Positions 51,968-59,989 of a stretch of 64,000 nucleotides of DNA are shown here, piece by piece. Position 1 is the stretch's first letter. The number at the start of each line of letters is the position of its first letter. This DNA comes from Hymenobacter taeanensis (GTDB lineage: Bacteria; Bacteroidota; Bacteroidia; Cytophagales; Hymenobacteraceae), in contig NZ_CP053538.1 in assembly GCF_013137895.1 (NCBI RefSeq), forward strand, positions 557,501-621,500. The letters are read 5' to 3'. The notes beneath the pieces were generated by a model, which was not told where the DNA came from, did no database searches, and was given only the letters and a program-made list of their open reading frames with translations. The position numbers were made by a program, and so were the translations under genes.

Positions 51968-52576
51968 ATGCGTGCTTCTGGTTTGATTTTCGGAGTGCTT
52001 GTCAGCAGCCTGGGGTTAGTAGCCGGTTGCCGTACCGATTATGCCGATTTGCCAACCTACTCGAAGGAGCGGCGGCTATTGCAAGTGGTAGTTGAAGTGC
52101 CAGCAGGTACCAACCACGAGCAGTACTATGATCCGGCAGCACACGAGTTTAAGCCCAGCCAGCAAGCCGGAATAGAGCGTGTAGTGGAGTTTTTGCCGTT
52201 TCCTGGCAACTATGGCTTCATTCCGGGCACCCGCGCTAGTGCGTCGGCCTCCGTGCTGGCTGAGCAGCCTCTGCAAGCGCTGGTACTAGCCGAGAGTGAG
52301 CCCGCAGGTACTATTCTGGAGGTGATACCTATTGGGGTAGTATTGCTGGATGTAGATGGCACCATGGAGCAAACTATTCTGGCGGTACCCGCCCGACCAG
52401 GGCAGCGCATTTTGCCTGATGTGGCCGACTGGGCTACGCTGATGCGGCGCTACCCAGCCGTTCGGCAGGCGCTAGGCCTGTGGTTCCAGCACCGCAACCC
52501 ATCTGACGCCGTGCGAATTGCAGGCTGGAAAGACGAGAAATACGCAGAGCAGCAAATAAAGGCGCAATTGCAGTAA
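51968..52576 (+). CDS. Pyrophosphatase-fold lipoprotein lacking the catalytic acidic residues
   Basis: A 202-residue protein from the ATG at 51968. The N-terminus ends in a lipobox LVAGC, so it is a lipoprotein. The rest aligns by eye with family I inorganic pyrophosphatases: VVVEVPAGTN, the conserved PFPGNYGFIPGT, and GVVLLDVDG...ILAVPARPG. The segment that carries the three active-site acids in E. coli PPase (DGDPVDVL) reads AEQPLQAL, so all three Asp positions are gone, and the Lys/Glu near the N-terminus are replaced too. Enzyme activity is therefore unlikely. The role is unknown; a binding or scaffold function is inference. Confidence 0.85.
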   Translation: MRASGLIFGVLVSSLGLVAGCRTDYADLPTYSKERRLLQVVVEVPAGTNHEQYYDPAAHEFKPSQQAGIERVVEFLPFPGNYGFIPGTRASASASVLAEQPLQALVLAESEPAGTILEVIPIGVVLLDVDGTMEQTILAVPARPGQRILPDVADWATLMRRYPAVRQALGLWFQHRNPSDAVRIAGWKDEKYAEQQIKAQLQ

Positions 52577-52620
52577 CTCTCCTACCCTAAAATACCCAAC
52601 ACAAATACCCAATACAGAAA

Positions 52621-52651
52621 AAGGCCCGGTTGACTACATCAACCGGGCCTT
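52621..52651. terminator. Bidirectional terminator
   Basis: AAGGCCCGGTTGA pairs perfectly with TCAACCGGGCCTT around a 5-nt loop, between convergent genes. Confidence 0.85.
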
Positions 52652-52672
52652 GCTGGGAGAGAGTGAGTACGA

Positions 52673-53383
52673 CTACTCGATCTTGTTCATGCGCTCCTTC
52701 ACAGCTTCCAGAGCCACGCGCATGTTCACAATGTCGGCGCGGGCGGCTTCCTGCTCTTTCAGGTTCATGTCCACCATGTTGTTGTACTGCAGCAATTCAG
52801 CGGCGTTCTGAGCCAACTGCTGCTGAATTTCAGCCTTCTTGGCTTTATTCTTCTCAATGTCCTTCTTGATGGCGTCAGCCTTGGCAATTACAGCCATGTG
52901 GTTGTTCTGCGACGATACCAGACCTTTTTCAGCTTCTGCCACCTGAATAGCCAAGTCTTCGCGGTAGAGCATCCGAGCGAAATCCTTCAGGTATCCTTCG
53001 GCTGCTTTCCACTGCACGGGAGTAGCATCTTTGCTCAGGTAAGCATTGCCCAGGTCAATTGACCACCATACGGTAGTACCCGTTGGTACGGCATCAACCT
53101 TGCTGATTACGCGAACCGGGGTTTTAGCAATGGCCTCGATAACTACACCATCCATGGTATAGATACCTTTGTCAACTTTTACTTTGCCACCAAACTCCGT
53201 GTCGAGTTTCTTTTTCCAAGAATCTTCTACGCGTTTGCTGTCAAGCTGCACAGAAACACGCTGGCCTTTGCGCGGAATGCCCTTGATAGCCATGTCCGTC
53301 TCGTCAACCGGCGACTTTTGCGCGAAGCTGGTTACTGATAGTACAAATACCAGCAGTAAAGAAAGGAGTACGCCTCTTTTCAT
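52673..53383 (-). CDS. Hypothetical secreted coiled-coil protein
   Basis: A 236-residue protein with a signal peptide (KRGVLLSLLLVFVLSVTSFA, then Q). Residues ~25-120 form a small globular part (GTTVWWSIDLGNAYLSKD). The last ~80 residues are a long coiled coil (KADAIKKDIEKNKAKKAEIQ, then NMVDMNLKEQEAARADIVNM). No catalytic motif is seen. Upstream is a 284-bp AT-rich gap with a possible minus-strand TAAATTTG box (53454-53461) and no other gene. Confidence 0.82.
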   Translation of the reverse strand: MKRGVLLSLLLVFVLSVTSFAQKSPVDETDMAIKGIPRKGQRVSVQLDSKRVEDSWKKKLDTEFGGKVKVDKGIYTMDGVVIEAIAKTPVRVISKVDAVPTGTTVWWSIDLGNAYLSKDATPVQWKAAEGYLKDFARMLYREDLAIQVAEAEKGLVSSQNNHMAVIAKADAIKKDIEKNKAKKAEIQQQLAQNAAELLQYNNMVDMNLKEQEAARADIVNMRVALEAVKERMNKIE

Positions 53384-53667
53384 ATGGAATGGAATGAGTT
53401 GAGAAGAAATGATTTACAGGTTAATTCGGCTTGAATACAGGAATCCGACTCATCAAATTTAAATAGTCTGACAGCCAACTTTGCATACCCCGGATTGATT
53501 TTTTTTAAGAAGTGGCATTTTTGTTGAATAATTCATACACAGTATTATTTAACTACCAAAACAACATATATATGTACCTATACACGGTACATTTCTAAAC
53601 TGATAAGCTGCTTTTTCTTCTTTGGAGAGTACAAACAAAATTACCCTGGCCTGGTTTCACCTCGACT

Positions 53668-54075
53668 ATGCAAGTAACCGTCTGCCGTAAGGAACACTTC
53701 AATGCTGCGCACCGTTTGCACAACCTAGCTTGGAGCGATGAGCAAAATCAGCGCGTATTTGGGAAGTGCAACAACCCTCATTACCACGGCCATAACTATG
53801 AACTGATTGTCCGCCTTACGGGGCCCATCAATCCTGACACTGGGTATGTATATGACATGAAGCAGCTCAGTGACCTCATGAAGAGGGAGATTCTGGATAT
53901 CTTTGATCATCGGAATCTCAACCTTGACACGGAAGAATTCCGCCACCTCAACCCTACGGCCGAAAATATCGCCGTCGTGATATGGAATAAGTTGCGCCCC
54001 CACGTTGCGGCGCATCTAGGCCTATCGGTCACGCTGTACGAGACCGAACGCAATTTTGTAGAATACCATGGATAA
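53668..54075 (+). CDS. queD: 6-carboxytetrahydropterin synthase / PTPS-family enzyme
   Basis: A 135-residue protein with the PTPS zinc and catalytic set: KEHFNAAHRL (first His), then FGKCNNPHYHGHNYEL with the catalytic Cys and two His ligands. NPTAENIAVVIWNKL and LYETERNFVEY complete the core. The FGKCxxxHGHNY form fits QueD, which makes 6-carboxytetrahydropterin for 7-deazaguanosine synthesis, though related pterin synthases cannot be excluded. Its gene overlaps folE by 8 bp (ATGGATAA); FolE provides the shared precursor, dihydroneopterin triphosphate. Confidence 0.93.
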   Translation: MQVTVCRKEHFNAAHRLHNLAWSDEQNQRVFGKCNNPHYHGHNYELIVRLTGPINPDTGYVYDMKQLSDLMKREILDIFDHRNLNLDTEEFRHLNPTAENIAVVIWNKLRPHVAAHLGLSVTLYETERNFVEYHG

Positions 54076-54748
54076 CCTAGTGCCCGCGGCTTCCGCTGCG
54101 GACGGCGCAGCCCCGGCGGCCGATGGTCACCTGACCCAGTCGCTCCGTACTCCCCTCCGCTCTGATGCTTTTACCCTCAGTGATGAGGCAAAAATTACGG
54201 CTATTGCCGGTCATTTCCGTGAGATCATGGAAGTGCTGGGCCTCGACCTGTCCGACGATAGTCTGAACGGGACGCCCAAACGTGTTGCTAAGATGTACGT
54301 GCAAGAGTGGTTCAAGGGGCTCAACCCCGAACACCGCCCCGAGGTAAAACTCTTTGAAAACCGCTACCAGTACCAAAACCTGCTGGTAGAGCGCGACATT
54401 ACGCTGTTTTCGTGCTGTGAGCACCACTTTGTTCCCATCATTGGGAAGGCGCATGTGGCCTACCTACCCGGCGAGCATGTAGTGGGGTTGAGTAAGCTTA
54501 ACCGGGTGGTGCAGTACTACGCGCGGCGCCCCCAGGTGCAGGAGCGTCTGACTCGCCAGATTGCAGAGGAGCTCAAACAGGCATTGCGTACTGAAGATGT
54601 AGCCGTTTTGATTGAGGCTGACCACTTATGCGTTATGAGCCGGGGCGTGAATGATACCAGTAGTGGCACGCTCACGGCAGAATACAGCGGCGCTTTCAGC
54701 ACTGACAGCGCGTTGCGGCAGGAATTTCTGCGGCTGATAGGTAAGTAA
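54068..54748 (+). CDS. folE: GTP cyclohydrolase I
   Basis: A 226-residue protein with a ~40-residue Ala-rich N-terminus. It then has DLSDDSLNGTPKRVAKMYVQ, the zinc motif FSCCEHHFVPIIGKAHVAYL (Cys-x2-His-His) and VVGLSKLNRVVQYYARRPQV, and a late Cys in HLCVMSRGVND. It converts GTP to 7,8-dihydroneopterin triphosphate, the shared precursor of folate and of queuosine-type nucleosides. It is translationally coupled to queD; folB is at 24.5 kb. Confidence 0.96.
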   Translation: MDNLVPAASAADGAAPAADGHLTQSLRTPLRSDAFTLSDEAKITAIAGHFREIMEVLGLDLSDDSLNGTPKRVAKMYVQEWFKGLNPEHRPEVKLFENRYQYQNLLVERDITLFSCCEHHFVPIIGKAHVAYLPGEHVVGLSKLNRVVQYYARRPQVQERLTRQIAEELKQALRTEDVAVLIEADHLCVMSRGVNDTSSGTLTAEYSGAFSTDSALRQEFLRLIGK

Positions 54749-54888
54749 GCTCAACAACCTGTTGAACTGGCACTAAGTATTCTGTTGCGAGTTACCGGTT
54801 GCCTGTTAGCTTGCATATCCGTACTCCAACTCCACCGCCAGGGCAACCCCATCTGAACCTGGCGCTTCCTCCTGGCAACACCCTCCGA

Positions 54889-55800
54889 ATGTCCCGCAAA
54901 GTTCTAATTACTGGTGGCACTGGCCTAATAGGTACTCGCTTGGCCGAGATGCTGATTGACGCCGGTTACGAAGTAGCTCTTTTGAGCCGTCATCCGAGTA
55001 CCTCCCGTTACCGTGGCTTCCGCTGGGACCCTCAGGCGGGTGTTATTGATGAAGCTGCCGTTACCTACGCCGATTATATTATTAATCTGGCAGGCAGCAG
55101 CGTGTCGGATGGCAAATGGACGAATGAGCGCAAGCGCGAAATTCTATCCAGCCGCCTGGCTGGCACAAAGCTCATAGCTCGGGAAATGGCCAAGGGCCAC
55201 CACCATGTGCAGGCTTTTATTTCGGCCTCGGCAATTGGCATTTACGGCGACCAGGACGACCGCGTGGTGAATGAGCAGACGCCACCTGCCTCGAATGATT
55301 TTCTGGCGGAAGTCTGCCAGCAGTGGGAAGGTGCCGCGCACAGCGTGGCTGAAGGCGGTATCAGAACGGCTATTTTCCGGATTGGCATTGTGCTGAGCCC
55401 GGAAGGCGGGGCGTTGGTACCACTGGCCCGCGTAGTAAAAATGATGGCTGGGGCTCCCCTGGGATCAGGCCGGCAGTACATGTCCTGGATTCACCTGGAC
55501 GATTTATGCCGCTTGTTTATACAGGCTTTGGAAGAGCCCACGTGGGAAGGCACGTACAATGCTGTTTCGCCGGCTCCGGTGACCAACCAGGAGTTCACCA
55601 AAACTCTGGCCGAAGTTCTGCACCGCCCGCTGGTACTGCCAAAGGTTCCGGAGTTTGGGTTGAAGCTGGTAATGGGAGAAATGAGCGAGATTGTGCTGGC
55701 TTCCCAACGCGTTAGTGCAGACCGGGTTCTCCACCAGGGCTTTAAATTTGAGTATCCGGAGCTAAAGCCTGCGCTAGAGTCTTTTTACAACGAAGACTAA
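54889..55800 (+). CDS. TIGR01777-family NAD-dependent epimerase-like protein
   Basis: A 303-residue protein from the ATG at 54889 (SRKVLITGGTGLIGTRLAEM). The Rossmann motif TGGTGLIG is followed by NLAGSSVSDGKW, SASAIGIYGD, AIFRIGIVLSPEGGALVPL and WIHLDDLCRLF, the hallmarks of TIGR01777 (SulA/YfcH-like) proteins, and a C-terminal DUF1731-like part (LPKVPEFGLKLVMGEMSEIV). Related to sugar-nucleotide epimerases; substrate and role unknown. Confidence 0.93.
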   Translation: MSRKVLITGGTGLIGTRLAEMLIDAGYEVALLSRHPSTSRYRGFRWDPQAGVIDEAAVTYADYIINLAGSSVSDGKWTNERKREILSSRLAGTKLIAREMAKGHHHVQAFISASAIGIYGDQDDRVVNEQTPPASNDFLAEVCQQWEGAAHSVAEGGIRTAIFRIGIVLSPEGGALVPLARVVKMMAGAPLGSGRQYMSWIHLDDLCRLFIQALEEPTWEGTYNAVSPAPVTNQEFTKTLAEVLHRPLVLPKVPEFGLKLVMGEMSEIVLASQRVSADRVLHQGFKFEYPELKPALESFYNED

Positions 55801-55821
55801 ACTGGCATTAGCTACTAAGTG

Positions 55822-55855
55822 AAAGCCCCGGCCTGCAAATACAGGCCGGGGCTTT
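55822..55855. terminator. Bidirectional terminator between TIGR01777 and PBP genes
   Basis: AAAGCCCCGGCCTG pairs perfectly with CAGGCCGGGGCTTT, followed by a T-run. Confidence 0.9.
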
Positions 55856-55878
55856 TTTGTTGGCCAACACCTGTTTTG

Positions 55879-58254
55879 CTACAGGCTATCAGGCACTGAT
55901 ATTGTGCCGTTATTCAGATTCTCCAGCAGGTTATCTACTACAATAGTATCAACGGCTTCTACGCGTTGCCGACGGGGGGGCGCCTCGGTTACGCAGTTGT
56001 ACTTCTTGTTGATTTTGACGGTGGGTTGCGGAAACGGGCCCATGGTAATGCCCAGCTCTGGGTCTTGGTAAACCTTCTCCATGTACTTACCAAAAATGGG
56101 CAGAGCCATACGGCCCCCTTCTCCCTGCTGTGAGCCCTGGAAGTGAATACTGCGGTCTTCACCACCTACCCACACGCCCGTAACCAGATCCTTGGTAATA
56201 CCCATGTACCAGCCATCGGAGTAGTTGCTGGTGGTGCCGGTTTTACCGCCAATCTGATTGTTCTTCTTCCACAACTCATAGTCCCAGAGAGCCTGGGAGG
56301 TACCGCCGGGCTCTTCCATGCCGCCGCGCAGCATATATACCATCAGCCAGGCCGTTTCGGTAGGAAGCACCCGCTTTTGCTGCGGGTCAAACTGCTTAAT
56401 CACGTTGCCGTTCTGGTCCTCAATGCGGGTGATGAGCATGGGTTCGGGCCGGAAGCCCTGGTTTACGAAGGTGCTGTAGGCGTTTACCATTTCGTACACG
56501 CTCACGTCGCCGCCAGAGCCTAGGCCTATGCTGGGTACGGCCAGCAGGTTACTCCTTATGCCCACTTTGTGCGCATACTTGGCCACATTATCCCAGCCTA
56601 CTTTTTCAGTTAGCTGGGCCGTAACGGAGTTTACTGAGCGAGCCATGGCATGGCGCAGGGTCATGTTTATGCCCGTGTACTCGCGGGTTACGTTGTCGGG
56701 CTGCCACTCCATGGGCTCCCCGTTTTCCACGTATTTAATGGTCACGCGCTGGTCCCGGATTCGGTCGCAGGGAGTATAGCCATTGTCTAGGGCCGTGAGG
56801 TACACAAACGGCTTGAAGGTAGAGCCCGCCTGGCGCTTGCCCTGCTTCACGTGGTCGTACTGGAAAAACTTGTAGTCTAGGCCACCCACCCACGCTTTAA
56901 TATGGCCCGTGAAGGGGTCCATGGTCATCATGCCGGCGTGCAGGAAGTGCTTGTAATAAGCCAGCGAATCAAGTAAGGACAAGTTCAGCGAATCCACCCC
57001 ATCCCCCTTCCAGGTGAAGACCGCAATTTTGCGCTTGCGGTGCAGGGCCTCCTCCAGCAGCTCTGGGCGGCCTTTGTAGCGCTCAGCCAGCTCCTTGTAC
57101 TGCTCGGTGCGCTTAATCTGGGTTTCAATGAAGTCGGGAATTTCATTGCCCTTCTCATCTACCCAGGGATTTTGCCCCCGGTTGCGCCAGAAGTTGTCAA
57201 ACTGCCGCTGCAGGGCTTTCATGCGCTCATGCACCGCCTCTTCAGCATACGTTTGCATGCGCGAGTCGAGGGTGGTATAAATTTTCAGGCCGTCGCGGTA
57301 CATGTCGTAGCCATTCTTTTTGCACCAGGCGGCTACCTGCTGGCTGATAGCCCCGCGGAAATAATTCTCGGGGCCGTCTACATGCTTTTCTACCTGATAG
57401 CGGAGGCCTAGCGGGCGGGCCTGGTACTCCTGCACCTGCGCAGACGTCAGGAAACCGGCCTGCCCCATACGCGTGAGCACGAGGTTGCGGCGGCGCATAG
57501 CCGCCTCGGGGTGGAAGCGGGCGTTATAAGCCGTGGGGGCATTTACGGCCCCTATGAGCATGGCCGCCTGTTCAGGCTGCAGGCTGTCGGGCGAGGTGCT
57601 GAAGAAGGTTTTGGCGGCTACTTTGATGCCGAAGGAGCTGGAGCCATAGTCAACGGTATTGAGGTAGAGCCGCAGAATTTCTTCCTTGGTATAGCGGCGC
57701 TCCAGTTCCACGCTGGTTAGCCACTCCTTGGTCTTGCTGATAATGGTGCTGATTCCCGGAATGTGGCCTAGGCCACCCGTGTTTTCCTCGCGCCGGGTGC
57801 GGTAGAGGTTTTTAGCCAGCTGCTGCGTGATGGTAGAGCCGCCGCCGCTGCCGCCCCGCACTACGCCCACTACTGCCCGGGCAATAGCGGTGGGGTCGAT
57901 GCCGGAGTGCTCGTAGTAGCGCACATCTTCAGTAGCGATGAGAGCCTTGGTCAGCCAGGGCGACATCTCATTGAGTGGTACCGGCGAGCGGTTCTCGCGG
58001 AAGTAGCGGCCCATCAGCACACCGTCGGCGGTGTACACTTCTGAGGGCTGCTCCACCTTGGGGTTTTCCAGCTCTTCCAGGCTCGGCGACTTGCCAAACA
58101 AGAACAGAAAGTTCATGCTGACCAGGATGGGGTACAGCAGGAATATGCCGAGCCCGACCACAAAAAAGCCCCAAATAGTACGGGAAAGGATGTTAGGCCA
58201 TTTCCGTTTGGGCGGGGTAGCAGAAGTTATATTTGGAGAGTCTGGTGCGGACAT
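55879..58254 (-). CDS. Class A penicillin-binding protein (glycosyltransferase + transpeptidase)
   Basis: A 791-residue protein with an N-terminal cytoplasmic stretch and one transmembrane helix (about 25-50). The GT51 domain has ATEDVRYYEHSGIDPTAIAR, GGSTITQQLAKNLYRT and RYTKEEILRLYLNTVDYGSS (catalytic Glu at ATED). The transpeptidase domain has the three active-site motifs AGSTFKPF (Ser-x2-Lys), SVNSVTAQ (Ser-x-Asn) and GGKTGTTSN (Lys-Thr-Gly). It polymerises and crosslinks peptidoglycan. A TATATTTG box lies at 58304-58311. It is convergent with the TIGR01777 gene. Confidence 0.96.
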   Translation of the reverse strand: MSAPDSPNITSATPPKRKWPNILSRTIWGFFVVGLGIFLLYPILVSMNFLFLFGKSPSLEELENPKVEQPSEVYTADGVLMGRYFRENRSPVPLNEMSPWLTKALIATEDVRYYEHSGIDPTAIARAVVGVVRGGSGGGSTITQQLAKNLYRTRREENTGGLGHIPGISTIISKTKEWLTSVELERRYTKEEILRLYLNTVDYGSSSFGIKVAAKTFFSTSPDSLQPEQAAMLIGAVNAPTAYNARFHPEAAMRRRNLVLTRMGQAGFLTSAQVQEYQARPLGLRYQVEKHVDGPENYFRGAISQQVAAWCKKNGYDMYRDGLKIYTTLDSRMQTYAEEAVHERMKALQRQFDNFWRNRGQNPWVDEKGNEIPDFIETQIKRTEQYKELAERYKGRPELLEEALHRKRKIAVFTWKGDGVDSLNLSLLDSLAYYKHFLHAGMMTMDPFTGHIKAWVGGLDYKFFQYDHVKQGKRQAGSTFKPFVYLTALDNGYTPCDRIRDQRVTIKYVENGEPMEWQPDNVTREYTGINMTLRHAMARSVNSVTAQLTEKVGWDNVAKYAHKVGIRSNLLAVPSIGLGSGGDVSVYEMVNAYSTFVNQGFRPEPMLITRIEDQNGNVIKQFDPQQKRVLPTETAWLMVYMLRGGMEEPGGTSQALWDYELWKKNNQIGGKTGTTSNYSDGWYMGITKDLVTGVWVGGEDRSIHFQGSQQGEGGRMALPIFGKYMEKVYQDPELGITMGPFPQPTVKINKKYNCVTEAPPRRQRVEAVDTIVVDNLLENLNNGTISVPDSL

Positions 58255-58303
58255 TCAGGGCGCGTTGAGGCGAACAGGGCACTATGGCCCGGCAACTAAG
58301 GCG

Positions 58304-58311
58304 CAAATATA
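58304..58311 (-). promoter_or_regulatory. -7 box (TATATTTG) for the PBP gene
   Basis: An exact TAnnTTTG match on the minus strand, 50 bp upstream of the ATG. Confidence 0.5.
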
Positions 58312-58465
58312 CCAGTTAGGCGCGGCTGGCAGATGAAGTGCCCCCCGTTTTAGCCGTGTTAGATTTGGGCCAGTTCGATTCGTTAGCTGTCGTAGGCCAC
58401 TCAGTGTTAGATAACTGCTAGACTTCCTCCGCTGGGTACTACTTCCGCGTCATAGCAGGGCGTTA

Positions 58466-58852
58466 CTATTTTGCGGCGGAGCTGCGGTACATCAGCTCCA
58501 GCAACGCTATTGCGCTCAACCCGATACCAATAGCATACCCCCAGGCGTAATAGTAATTGGGTAATAAGCCAATAGTCTCGTCTGAAGCAGAACTGGAAGC
58601 AAATAGTATAAAGCACAGTACTTCATGCACAAAGGTGCAACTCCACAACACGGCGGCCCTTGCACTGGAAGTTGCCTTTTTCAACAACGCCCACCGAAAG
58701 CCAAACAACACCAGCCCCGGCCACGCAATGGGTACCAGCAGCATAAGATTCATGAACACGATAGTGGTAATATCCTTGATTTGCTGAGCCCCGGCAAGCT
58801 TAATAGCTACGTCGGACTGCTCAGCAGCTGCAATAGATTCAGAAGAGTACAT
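58466..58852 (-). CDS. Hypothetical membrane protein
   Basis: A 128-residue protein with a short polar N-terminus and about three hydrophobic segments (IVFMNLMLLVPIAWPGLVLF, then AVLWSCTFVHEVLCFILF and YYYAWGYAIGIGLSAIALLE). No known domain. It stands between the PBP gene and the small membrane-protein operon with its own 74-bp upstream gap. It may belong to the same regulatory group as the genes at 58.9-62.7 kb, but no operator copy was seen in front of it. Confidence 0.72.
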   Translation of the reverse strand: MYSSESIAAAEQSDVAIKLAGAQQIKDITTIVFMNLMLLVPIAWPGLVLFGFRWALLKKATSSARAAVLWSCTFVHEVLCFILFASSSASDETIGLLPNYYYAWGYAIGIGLSAIALLELMYRSSAAK

Positions 58853-58926
58853 ATTACTTTCTTAATAGAGAGGTAAAAGGCACCTGGTTTTAAAGCTTAA
58901 ACCGGCAATGCTAACCGTGCTGTGTG

Positions 58927-59316
58927 CTAGACCGCTAGCTTGGTGATTATCAGCCAGACCAAGCCAATACCTGCGGGAATCAGCAACACCGCACCAGCCG
59001 CATAGGCACTCCATGCGGCTAAGCGCCAGCAGAACTGCCAGAATAAATCAGGTAAGGAATTGGCCACCCGGCTTGCAGTACGCCCAATTTGCCAGGGCAG
59101 TATCACTAAGCAGAGAAGGCCCAAGAGCTCAAACCAGTGTTCAATATGAGGCGTGTGCGGCCATACCTCCTGCTGTAATAGCAGGTTCAGGAGGCTAAAC
59201 AGTCCTAGGCCTATTGCCCACCACATGCCAGCCGGGGCAGCGGGCAGCACCGTGTTTAGCCCAAACTGAAAGAGGCGCCTGATAGGGTCGGATGGCCCGG
59301 AAACGTGCTGCCTCAT
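58927..59316 (-). CDS. Hypothetical membrane protein
   Basis: A 129-residue protein from the ATG at 59316 (RQHVSGPSDPIRRLFQFGLN), with hydrophobic segments at about 30-50, 65-82 and 95-120. Its start overlaps the stop of the preceding gene (ATGA). Last of three overlapping small membrane genes behind the DUF4153/DUF4173 gene. No recognised domain. Confidence 0.72.
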   Translation of the reverse strand: MRQHVSGPSDPIRRLFQFGLNTVLPAAPAGMWWAIGLGLFSLLNLLLQQEVWPHTPHIEHWFELLGLLCLVILPWQIGRTASRVANSLPDLFWQFCWRLAAWSAYAAGAVLLIPAGIGLVWLIITKLAV

Positions 59317-59693
59317 GAGTGTAGCCACATAGCGGCAAGTCGTATTAAGGCGGCAGTGCTCCCTATATGAAAACACACGCACGACCAGAACACTACGTCG
59401 TGCTGCCATTGCGGAGCATCGAGGAGGCTACCCGGCGAGCTAGGCAAAGCCAGCGGCAACGTGGCCCAGTGCAAGGTGCCCACATTTGTAATTACCACTA
59501 ACAAGCCTACCAGCCAGGGCTGAAACCACAAAAGCTGCAGTTGCTGTGCAGCTAAGGCATTGTTGTAGCCGCTGGCATACCACGCCGGAAACTGGCTCCA
59601 CAGCCAGAGCACGGCCAGTGCCAAAATAAGCACCGATAAGCTTCGGCCAGCCGACACGCGCGGGACCGGCGGTGAGGGGGCAACCCGGCTCAT
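59313..59693 (-). CDS. Hypothetical membrane protein
   Basis: A 126-residue protein from the ATG at 59693 (SRVAPSPPVPRVSAGRSLSV), with hydrophobic segments LSVLILALAVLWLWSQF, WFQPWLVGLLVVITNVGTL and CVCFHIGSTAALIRLAA. The ATG overlaps the stop of the gene before it, and its TGA overlaps the next ATG: ATGA coupling on both sides. Function unknown. Confidence 0.7.
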   Translation of the reverse strand: MSRVAPSPPVPRVSAGRSLSVLILALAVLWLWSQFPAWYASGYNNALAAQQLQLLWFQPWLVGLLVVITNVGTLHWATLPLALPSSPGSLLDAPQWQHDVVFWSCVCFHIGSTAALIRLAAMWLHS

Positions 59694-59935
59694 GGCGCAA
59701 CCGCCACCGTAGGCGTAGTTCCCGGAGCCCACAGCAGCATTACGTGCAGTAAGGTCCAGAGTAGGAGGCCTAGCAATACGCTGGCGCCCGGCAGTACGCC
59801 TAAGTAGAGGCGGCGGGCCCGCTCCGGAGGCGTGGCGGCCAGTTCGCGCCAGCTTAGCAGGTAGGCCAGGCTACCCACGCAGGCAGCACATAACAGCCCC
59901 CCGCCTACGGTCAGCAGCATGGGAAGAAGCGTCAT
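59690..59935 (-). CDS. Small hypothetical membrane protein
   Basis: An 81-residue protein with two hydrophobic segments (LPMLLTVGGGLLCAACVGSL and LGVLPGASVLLGLLLWTLLH) separated by a short basic loop (PPERARR). It starts 54 bp after the DUF4153/DUF4173 gene and is coupled by ATGA to the next gene. Function unknown. Confidence 0.7.
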   Translation of the reverse strand: MTLLPMLLTVGGGLLCAACVGSLAYLLSWRELAATPPERARRLYLGVLPGASVLLGLLLWTLLHVMLLWAPGTTPTVAVAP

Positions 59936-59989
59936 AACAACAAGTTGAAGAGTGGAAATACAGGACCGATTCAGAATCTTACCACTGGC

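Noticed and set aside
53384..53667. preQ1 or THF riboswitch before queD-folE
   Set aside because: The AT-rich leader lacks the stems and conserved cores of either class.
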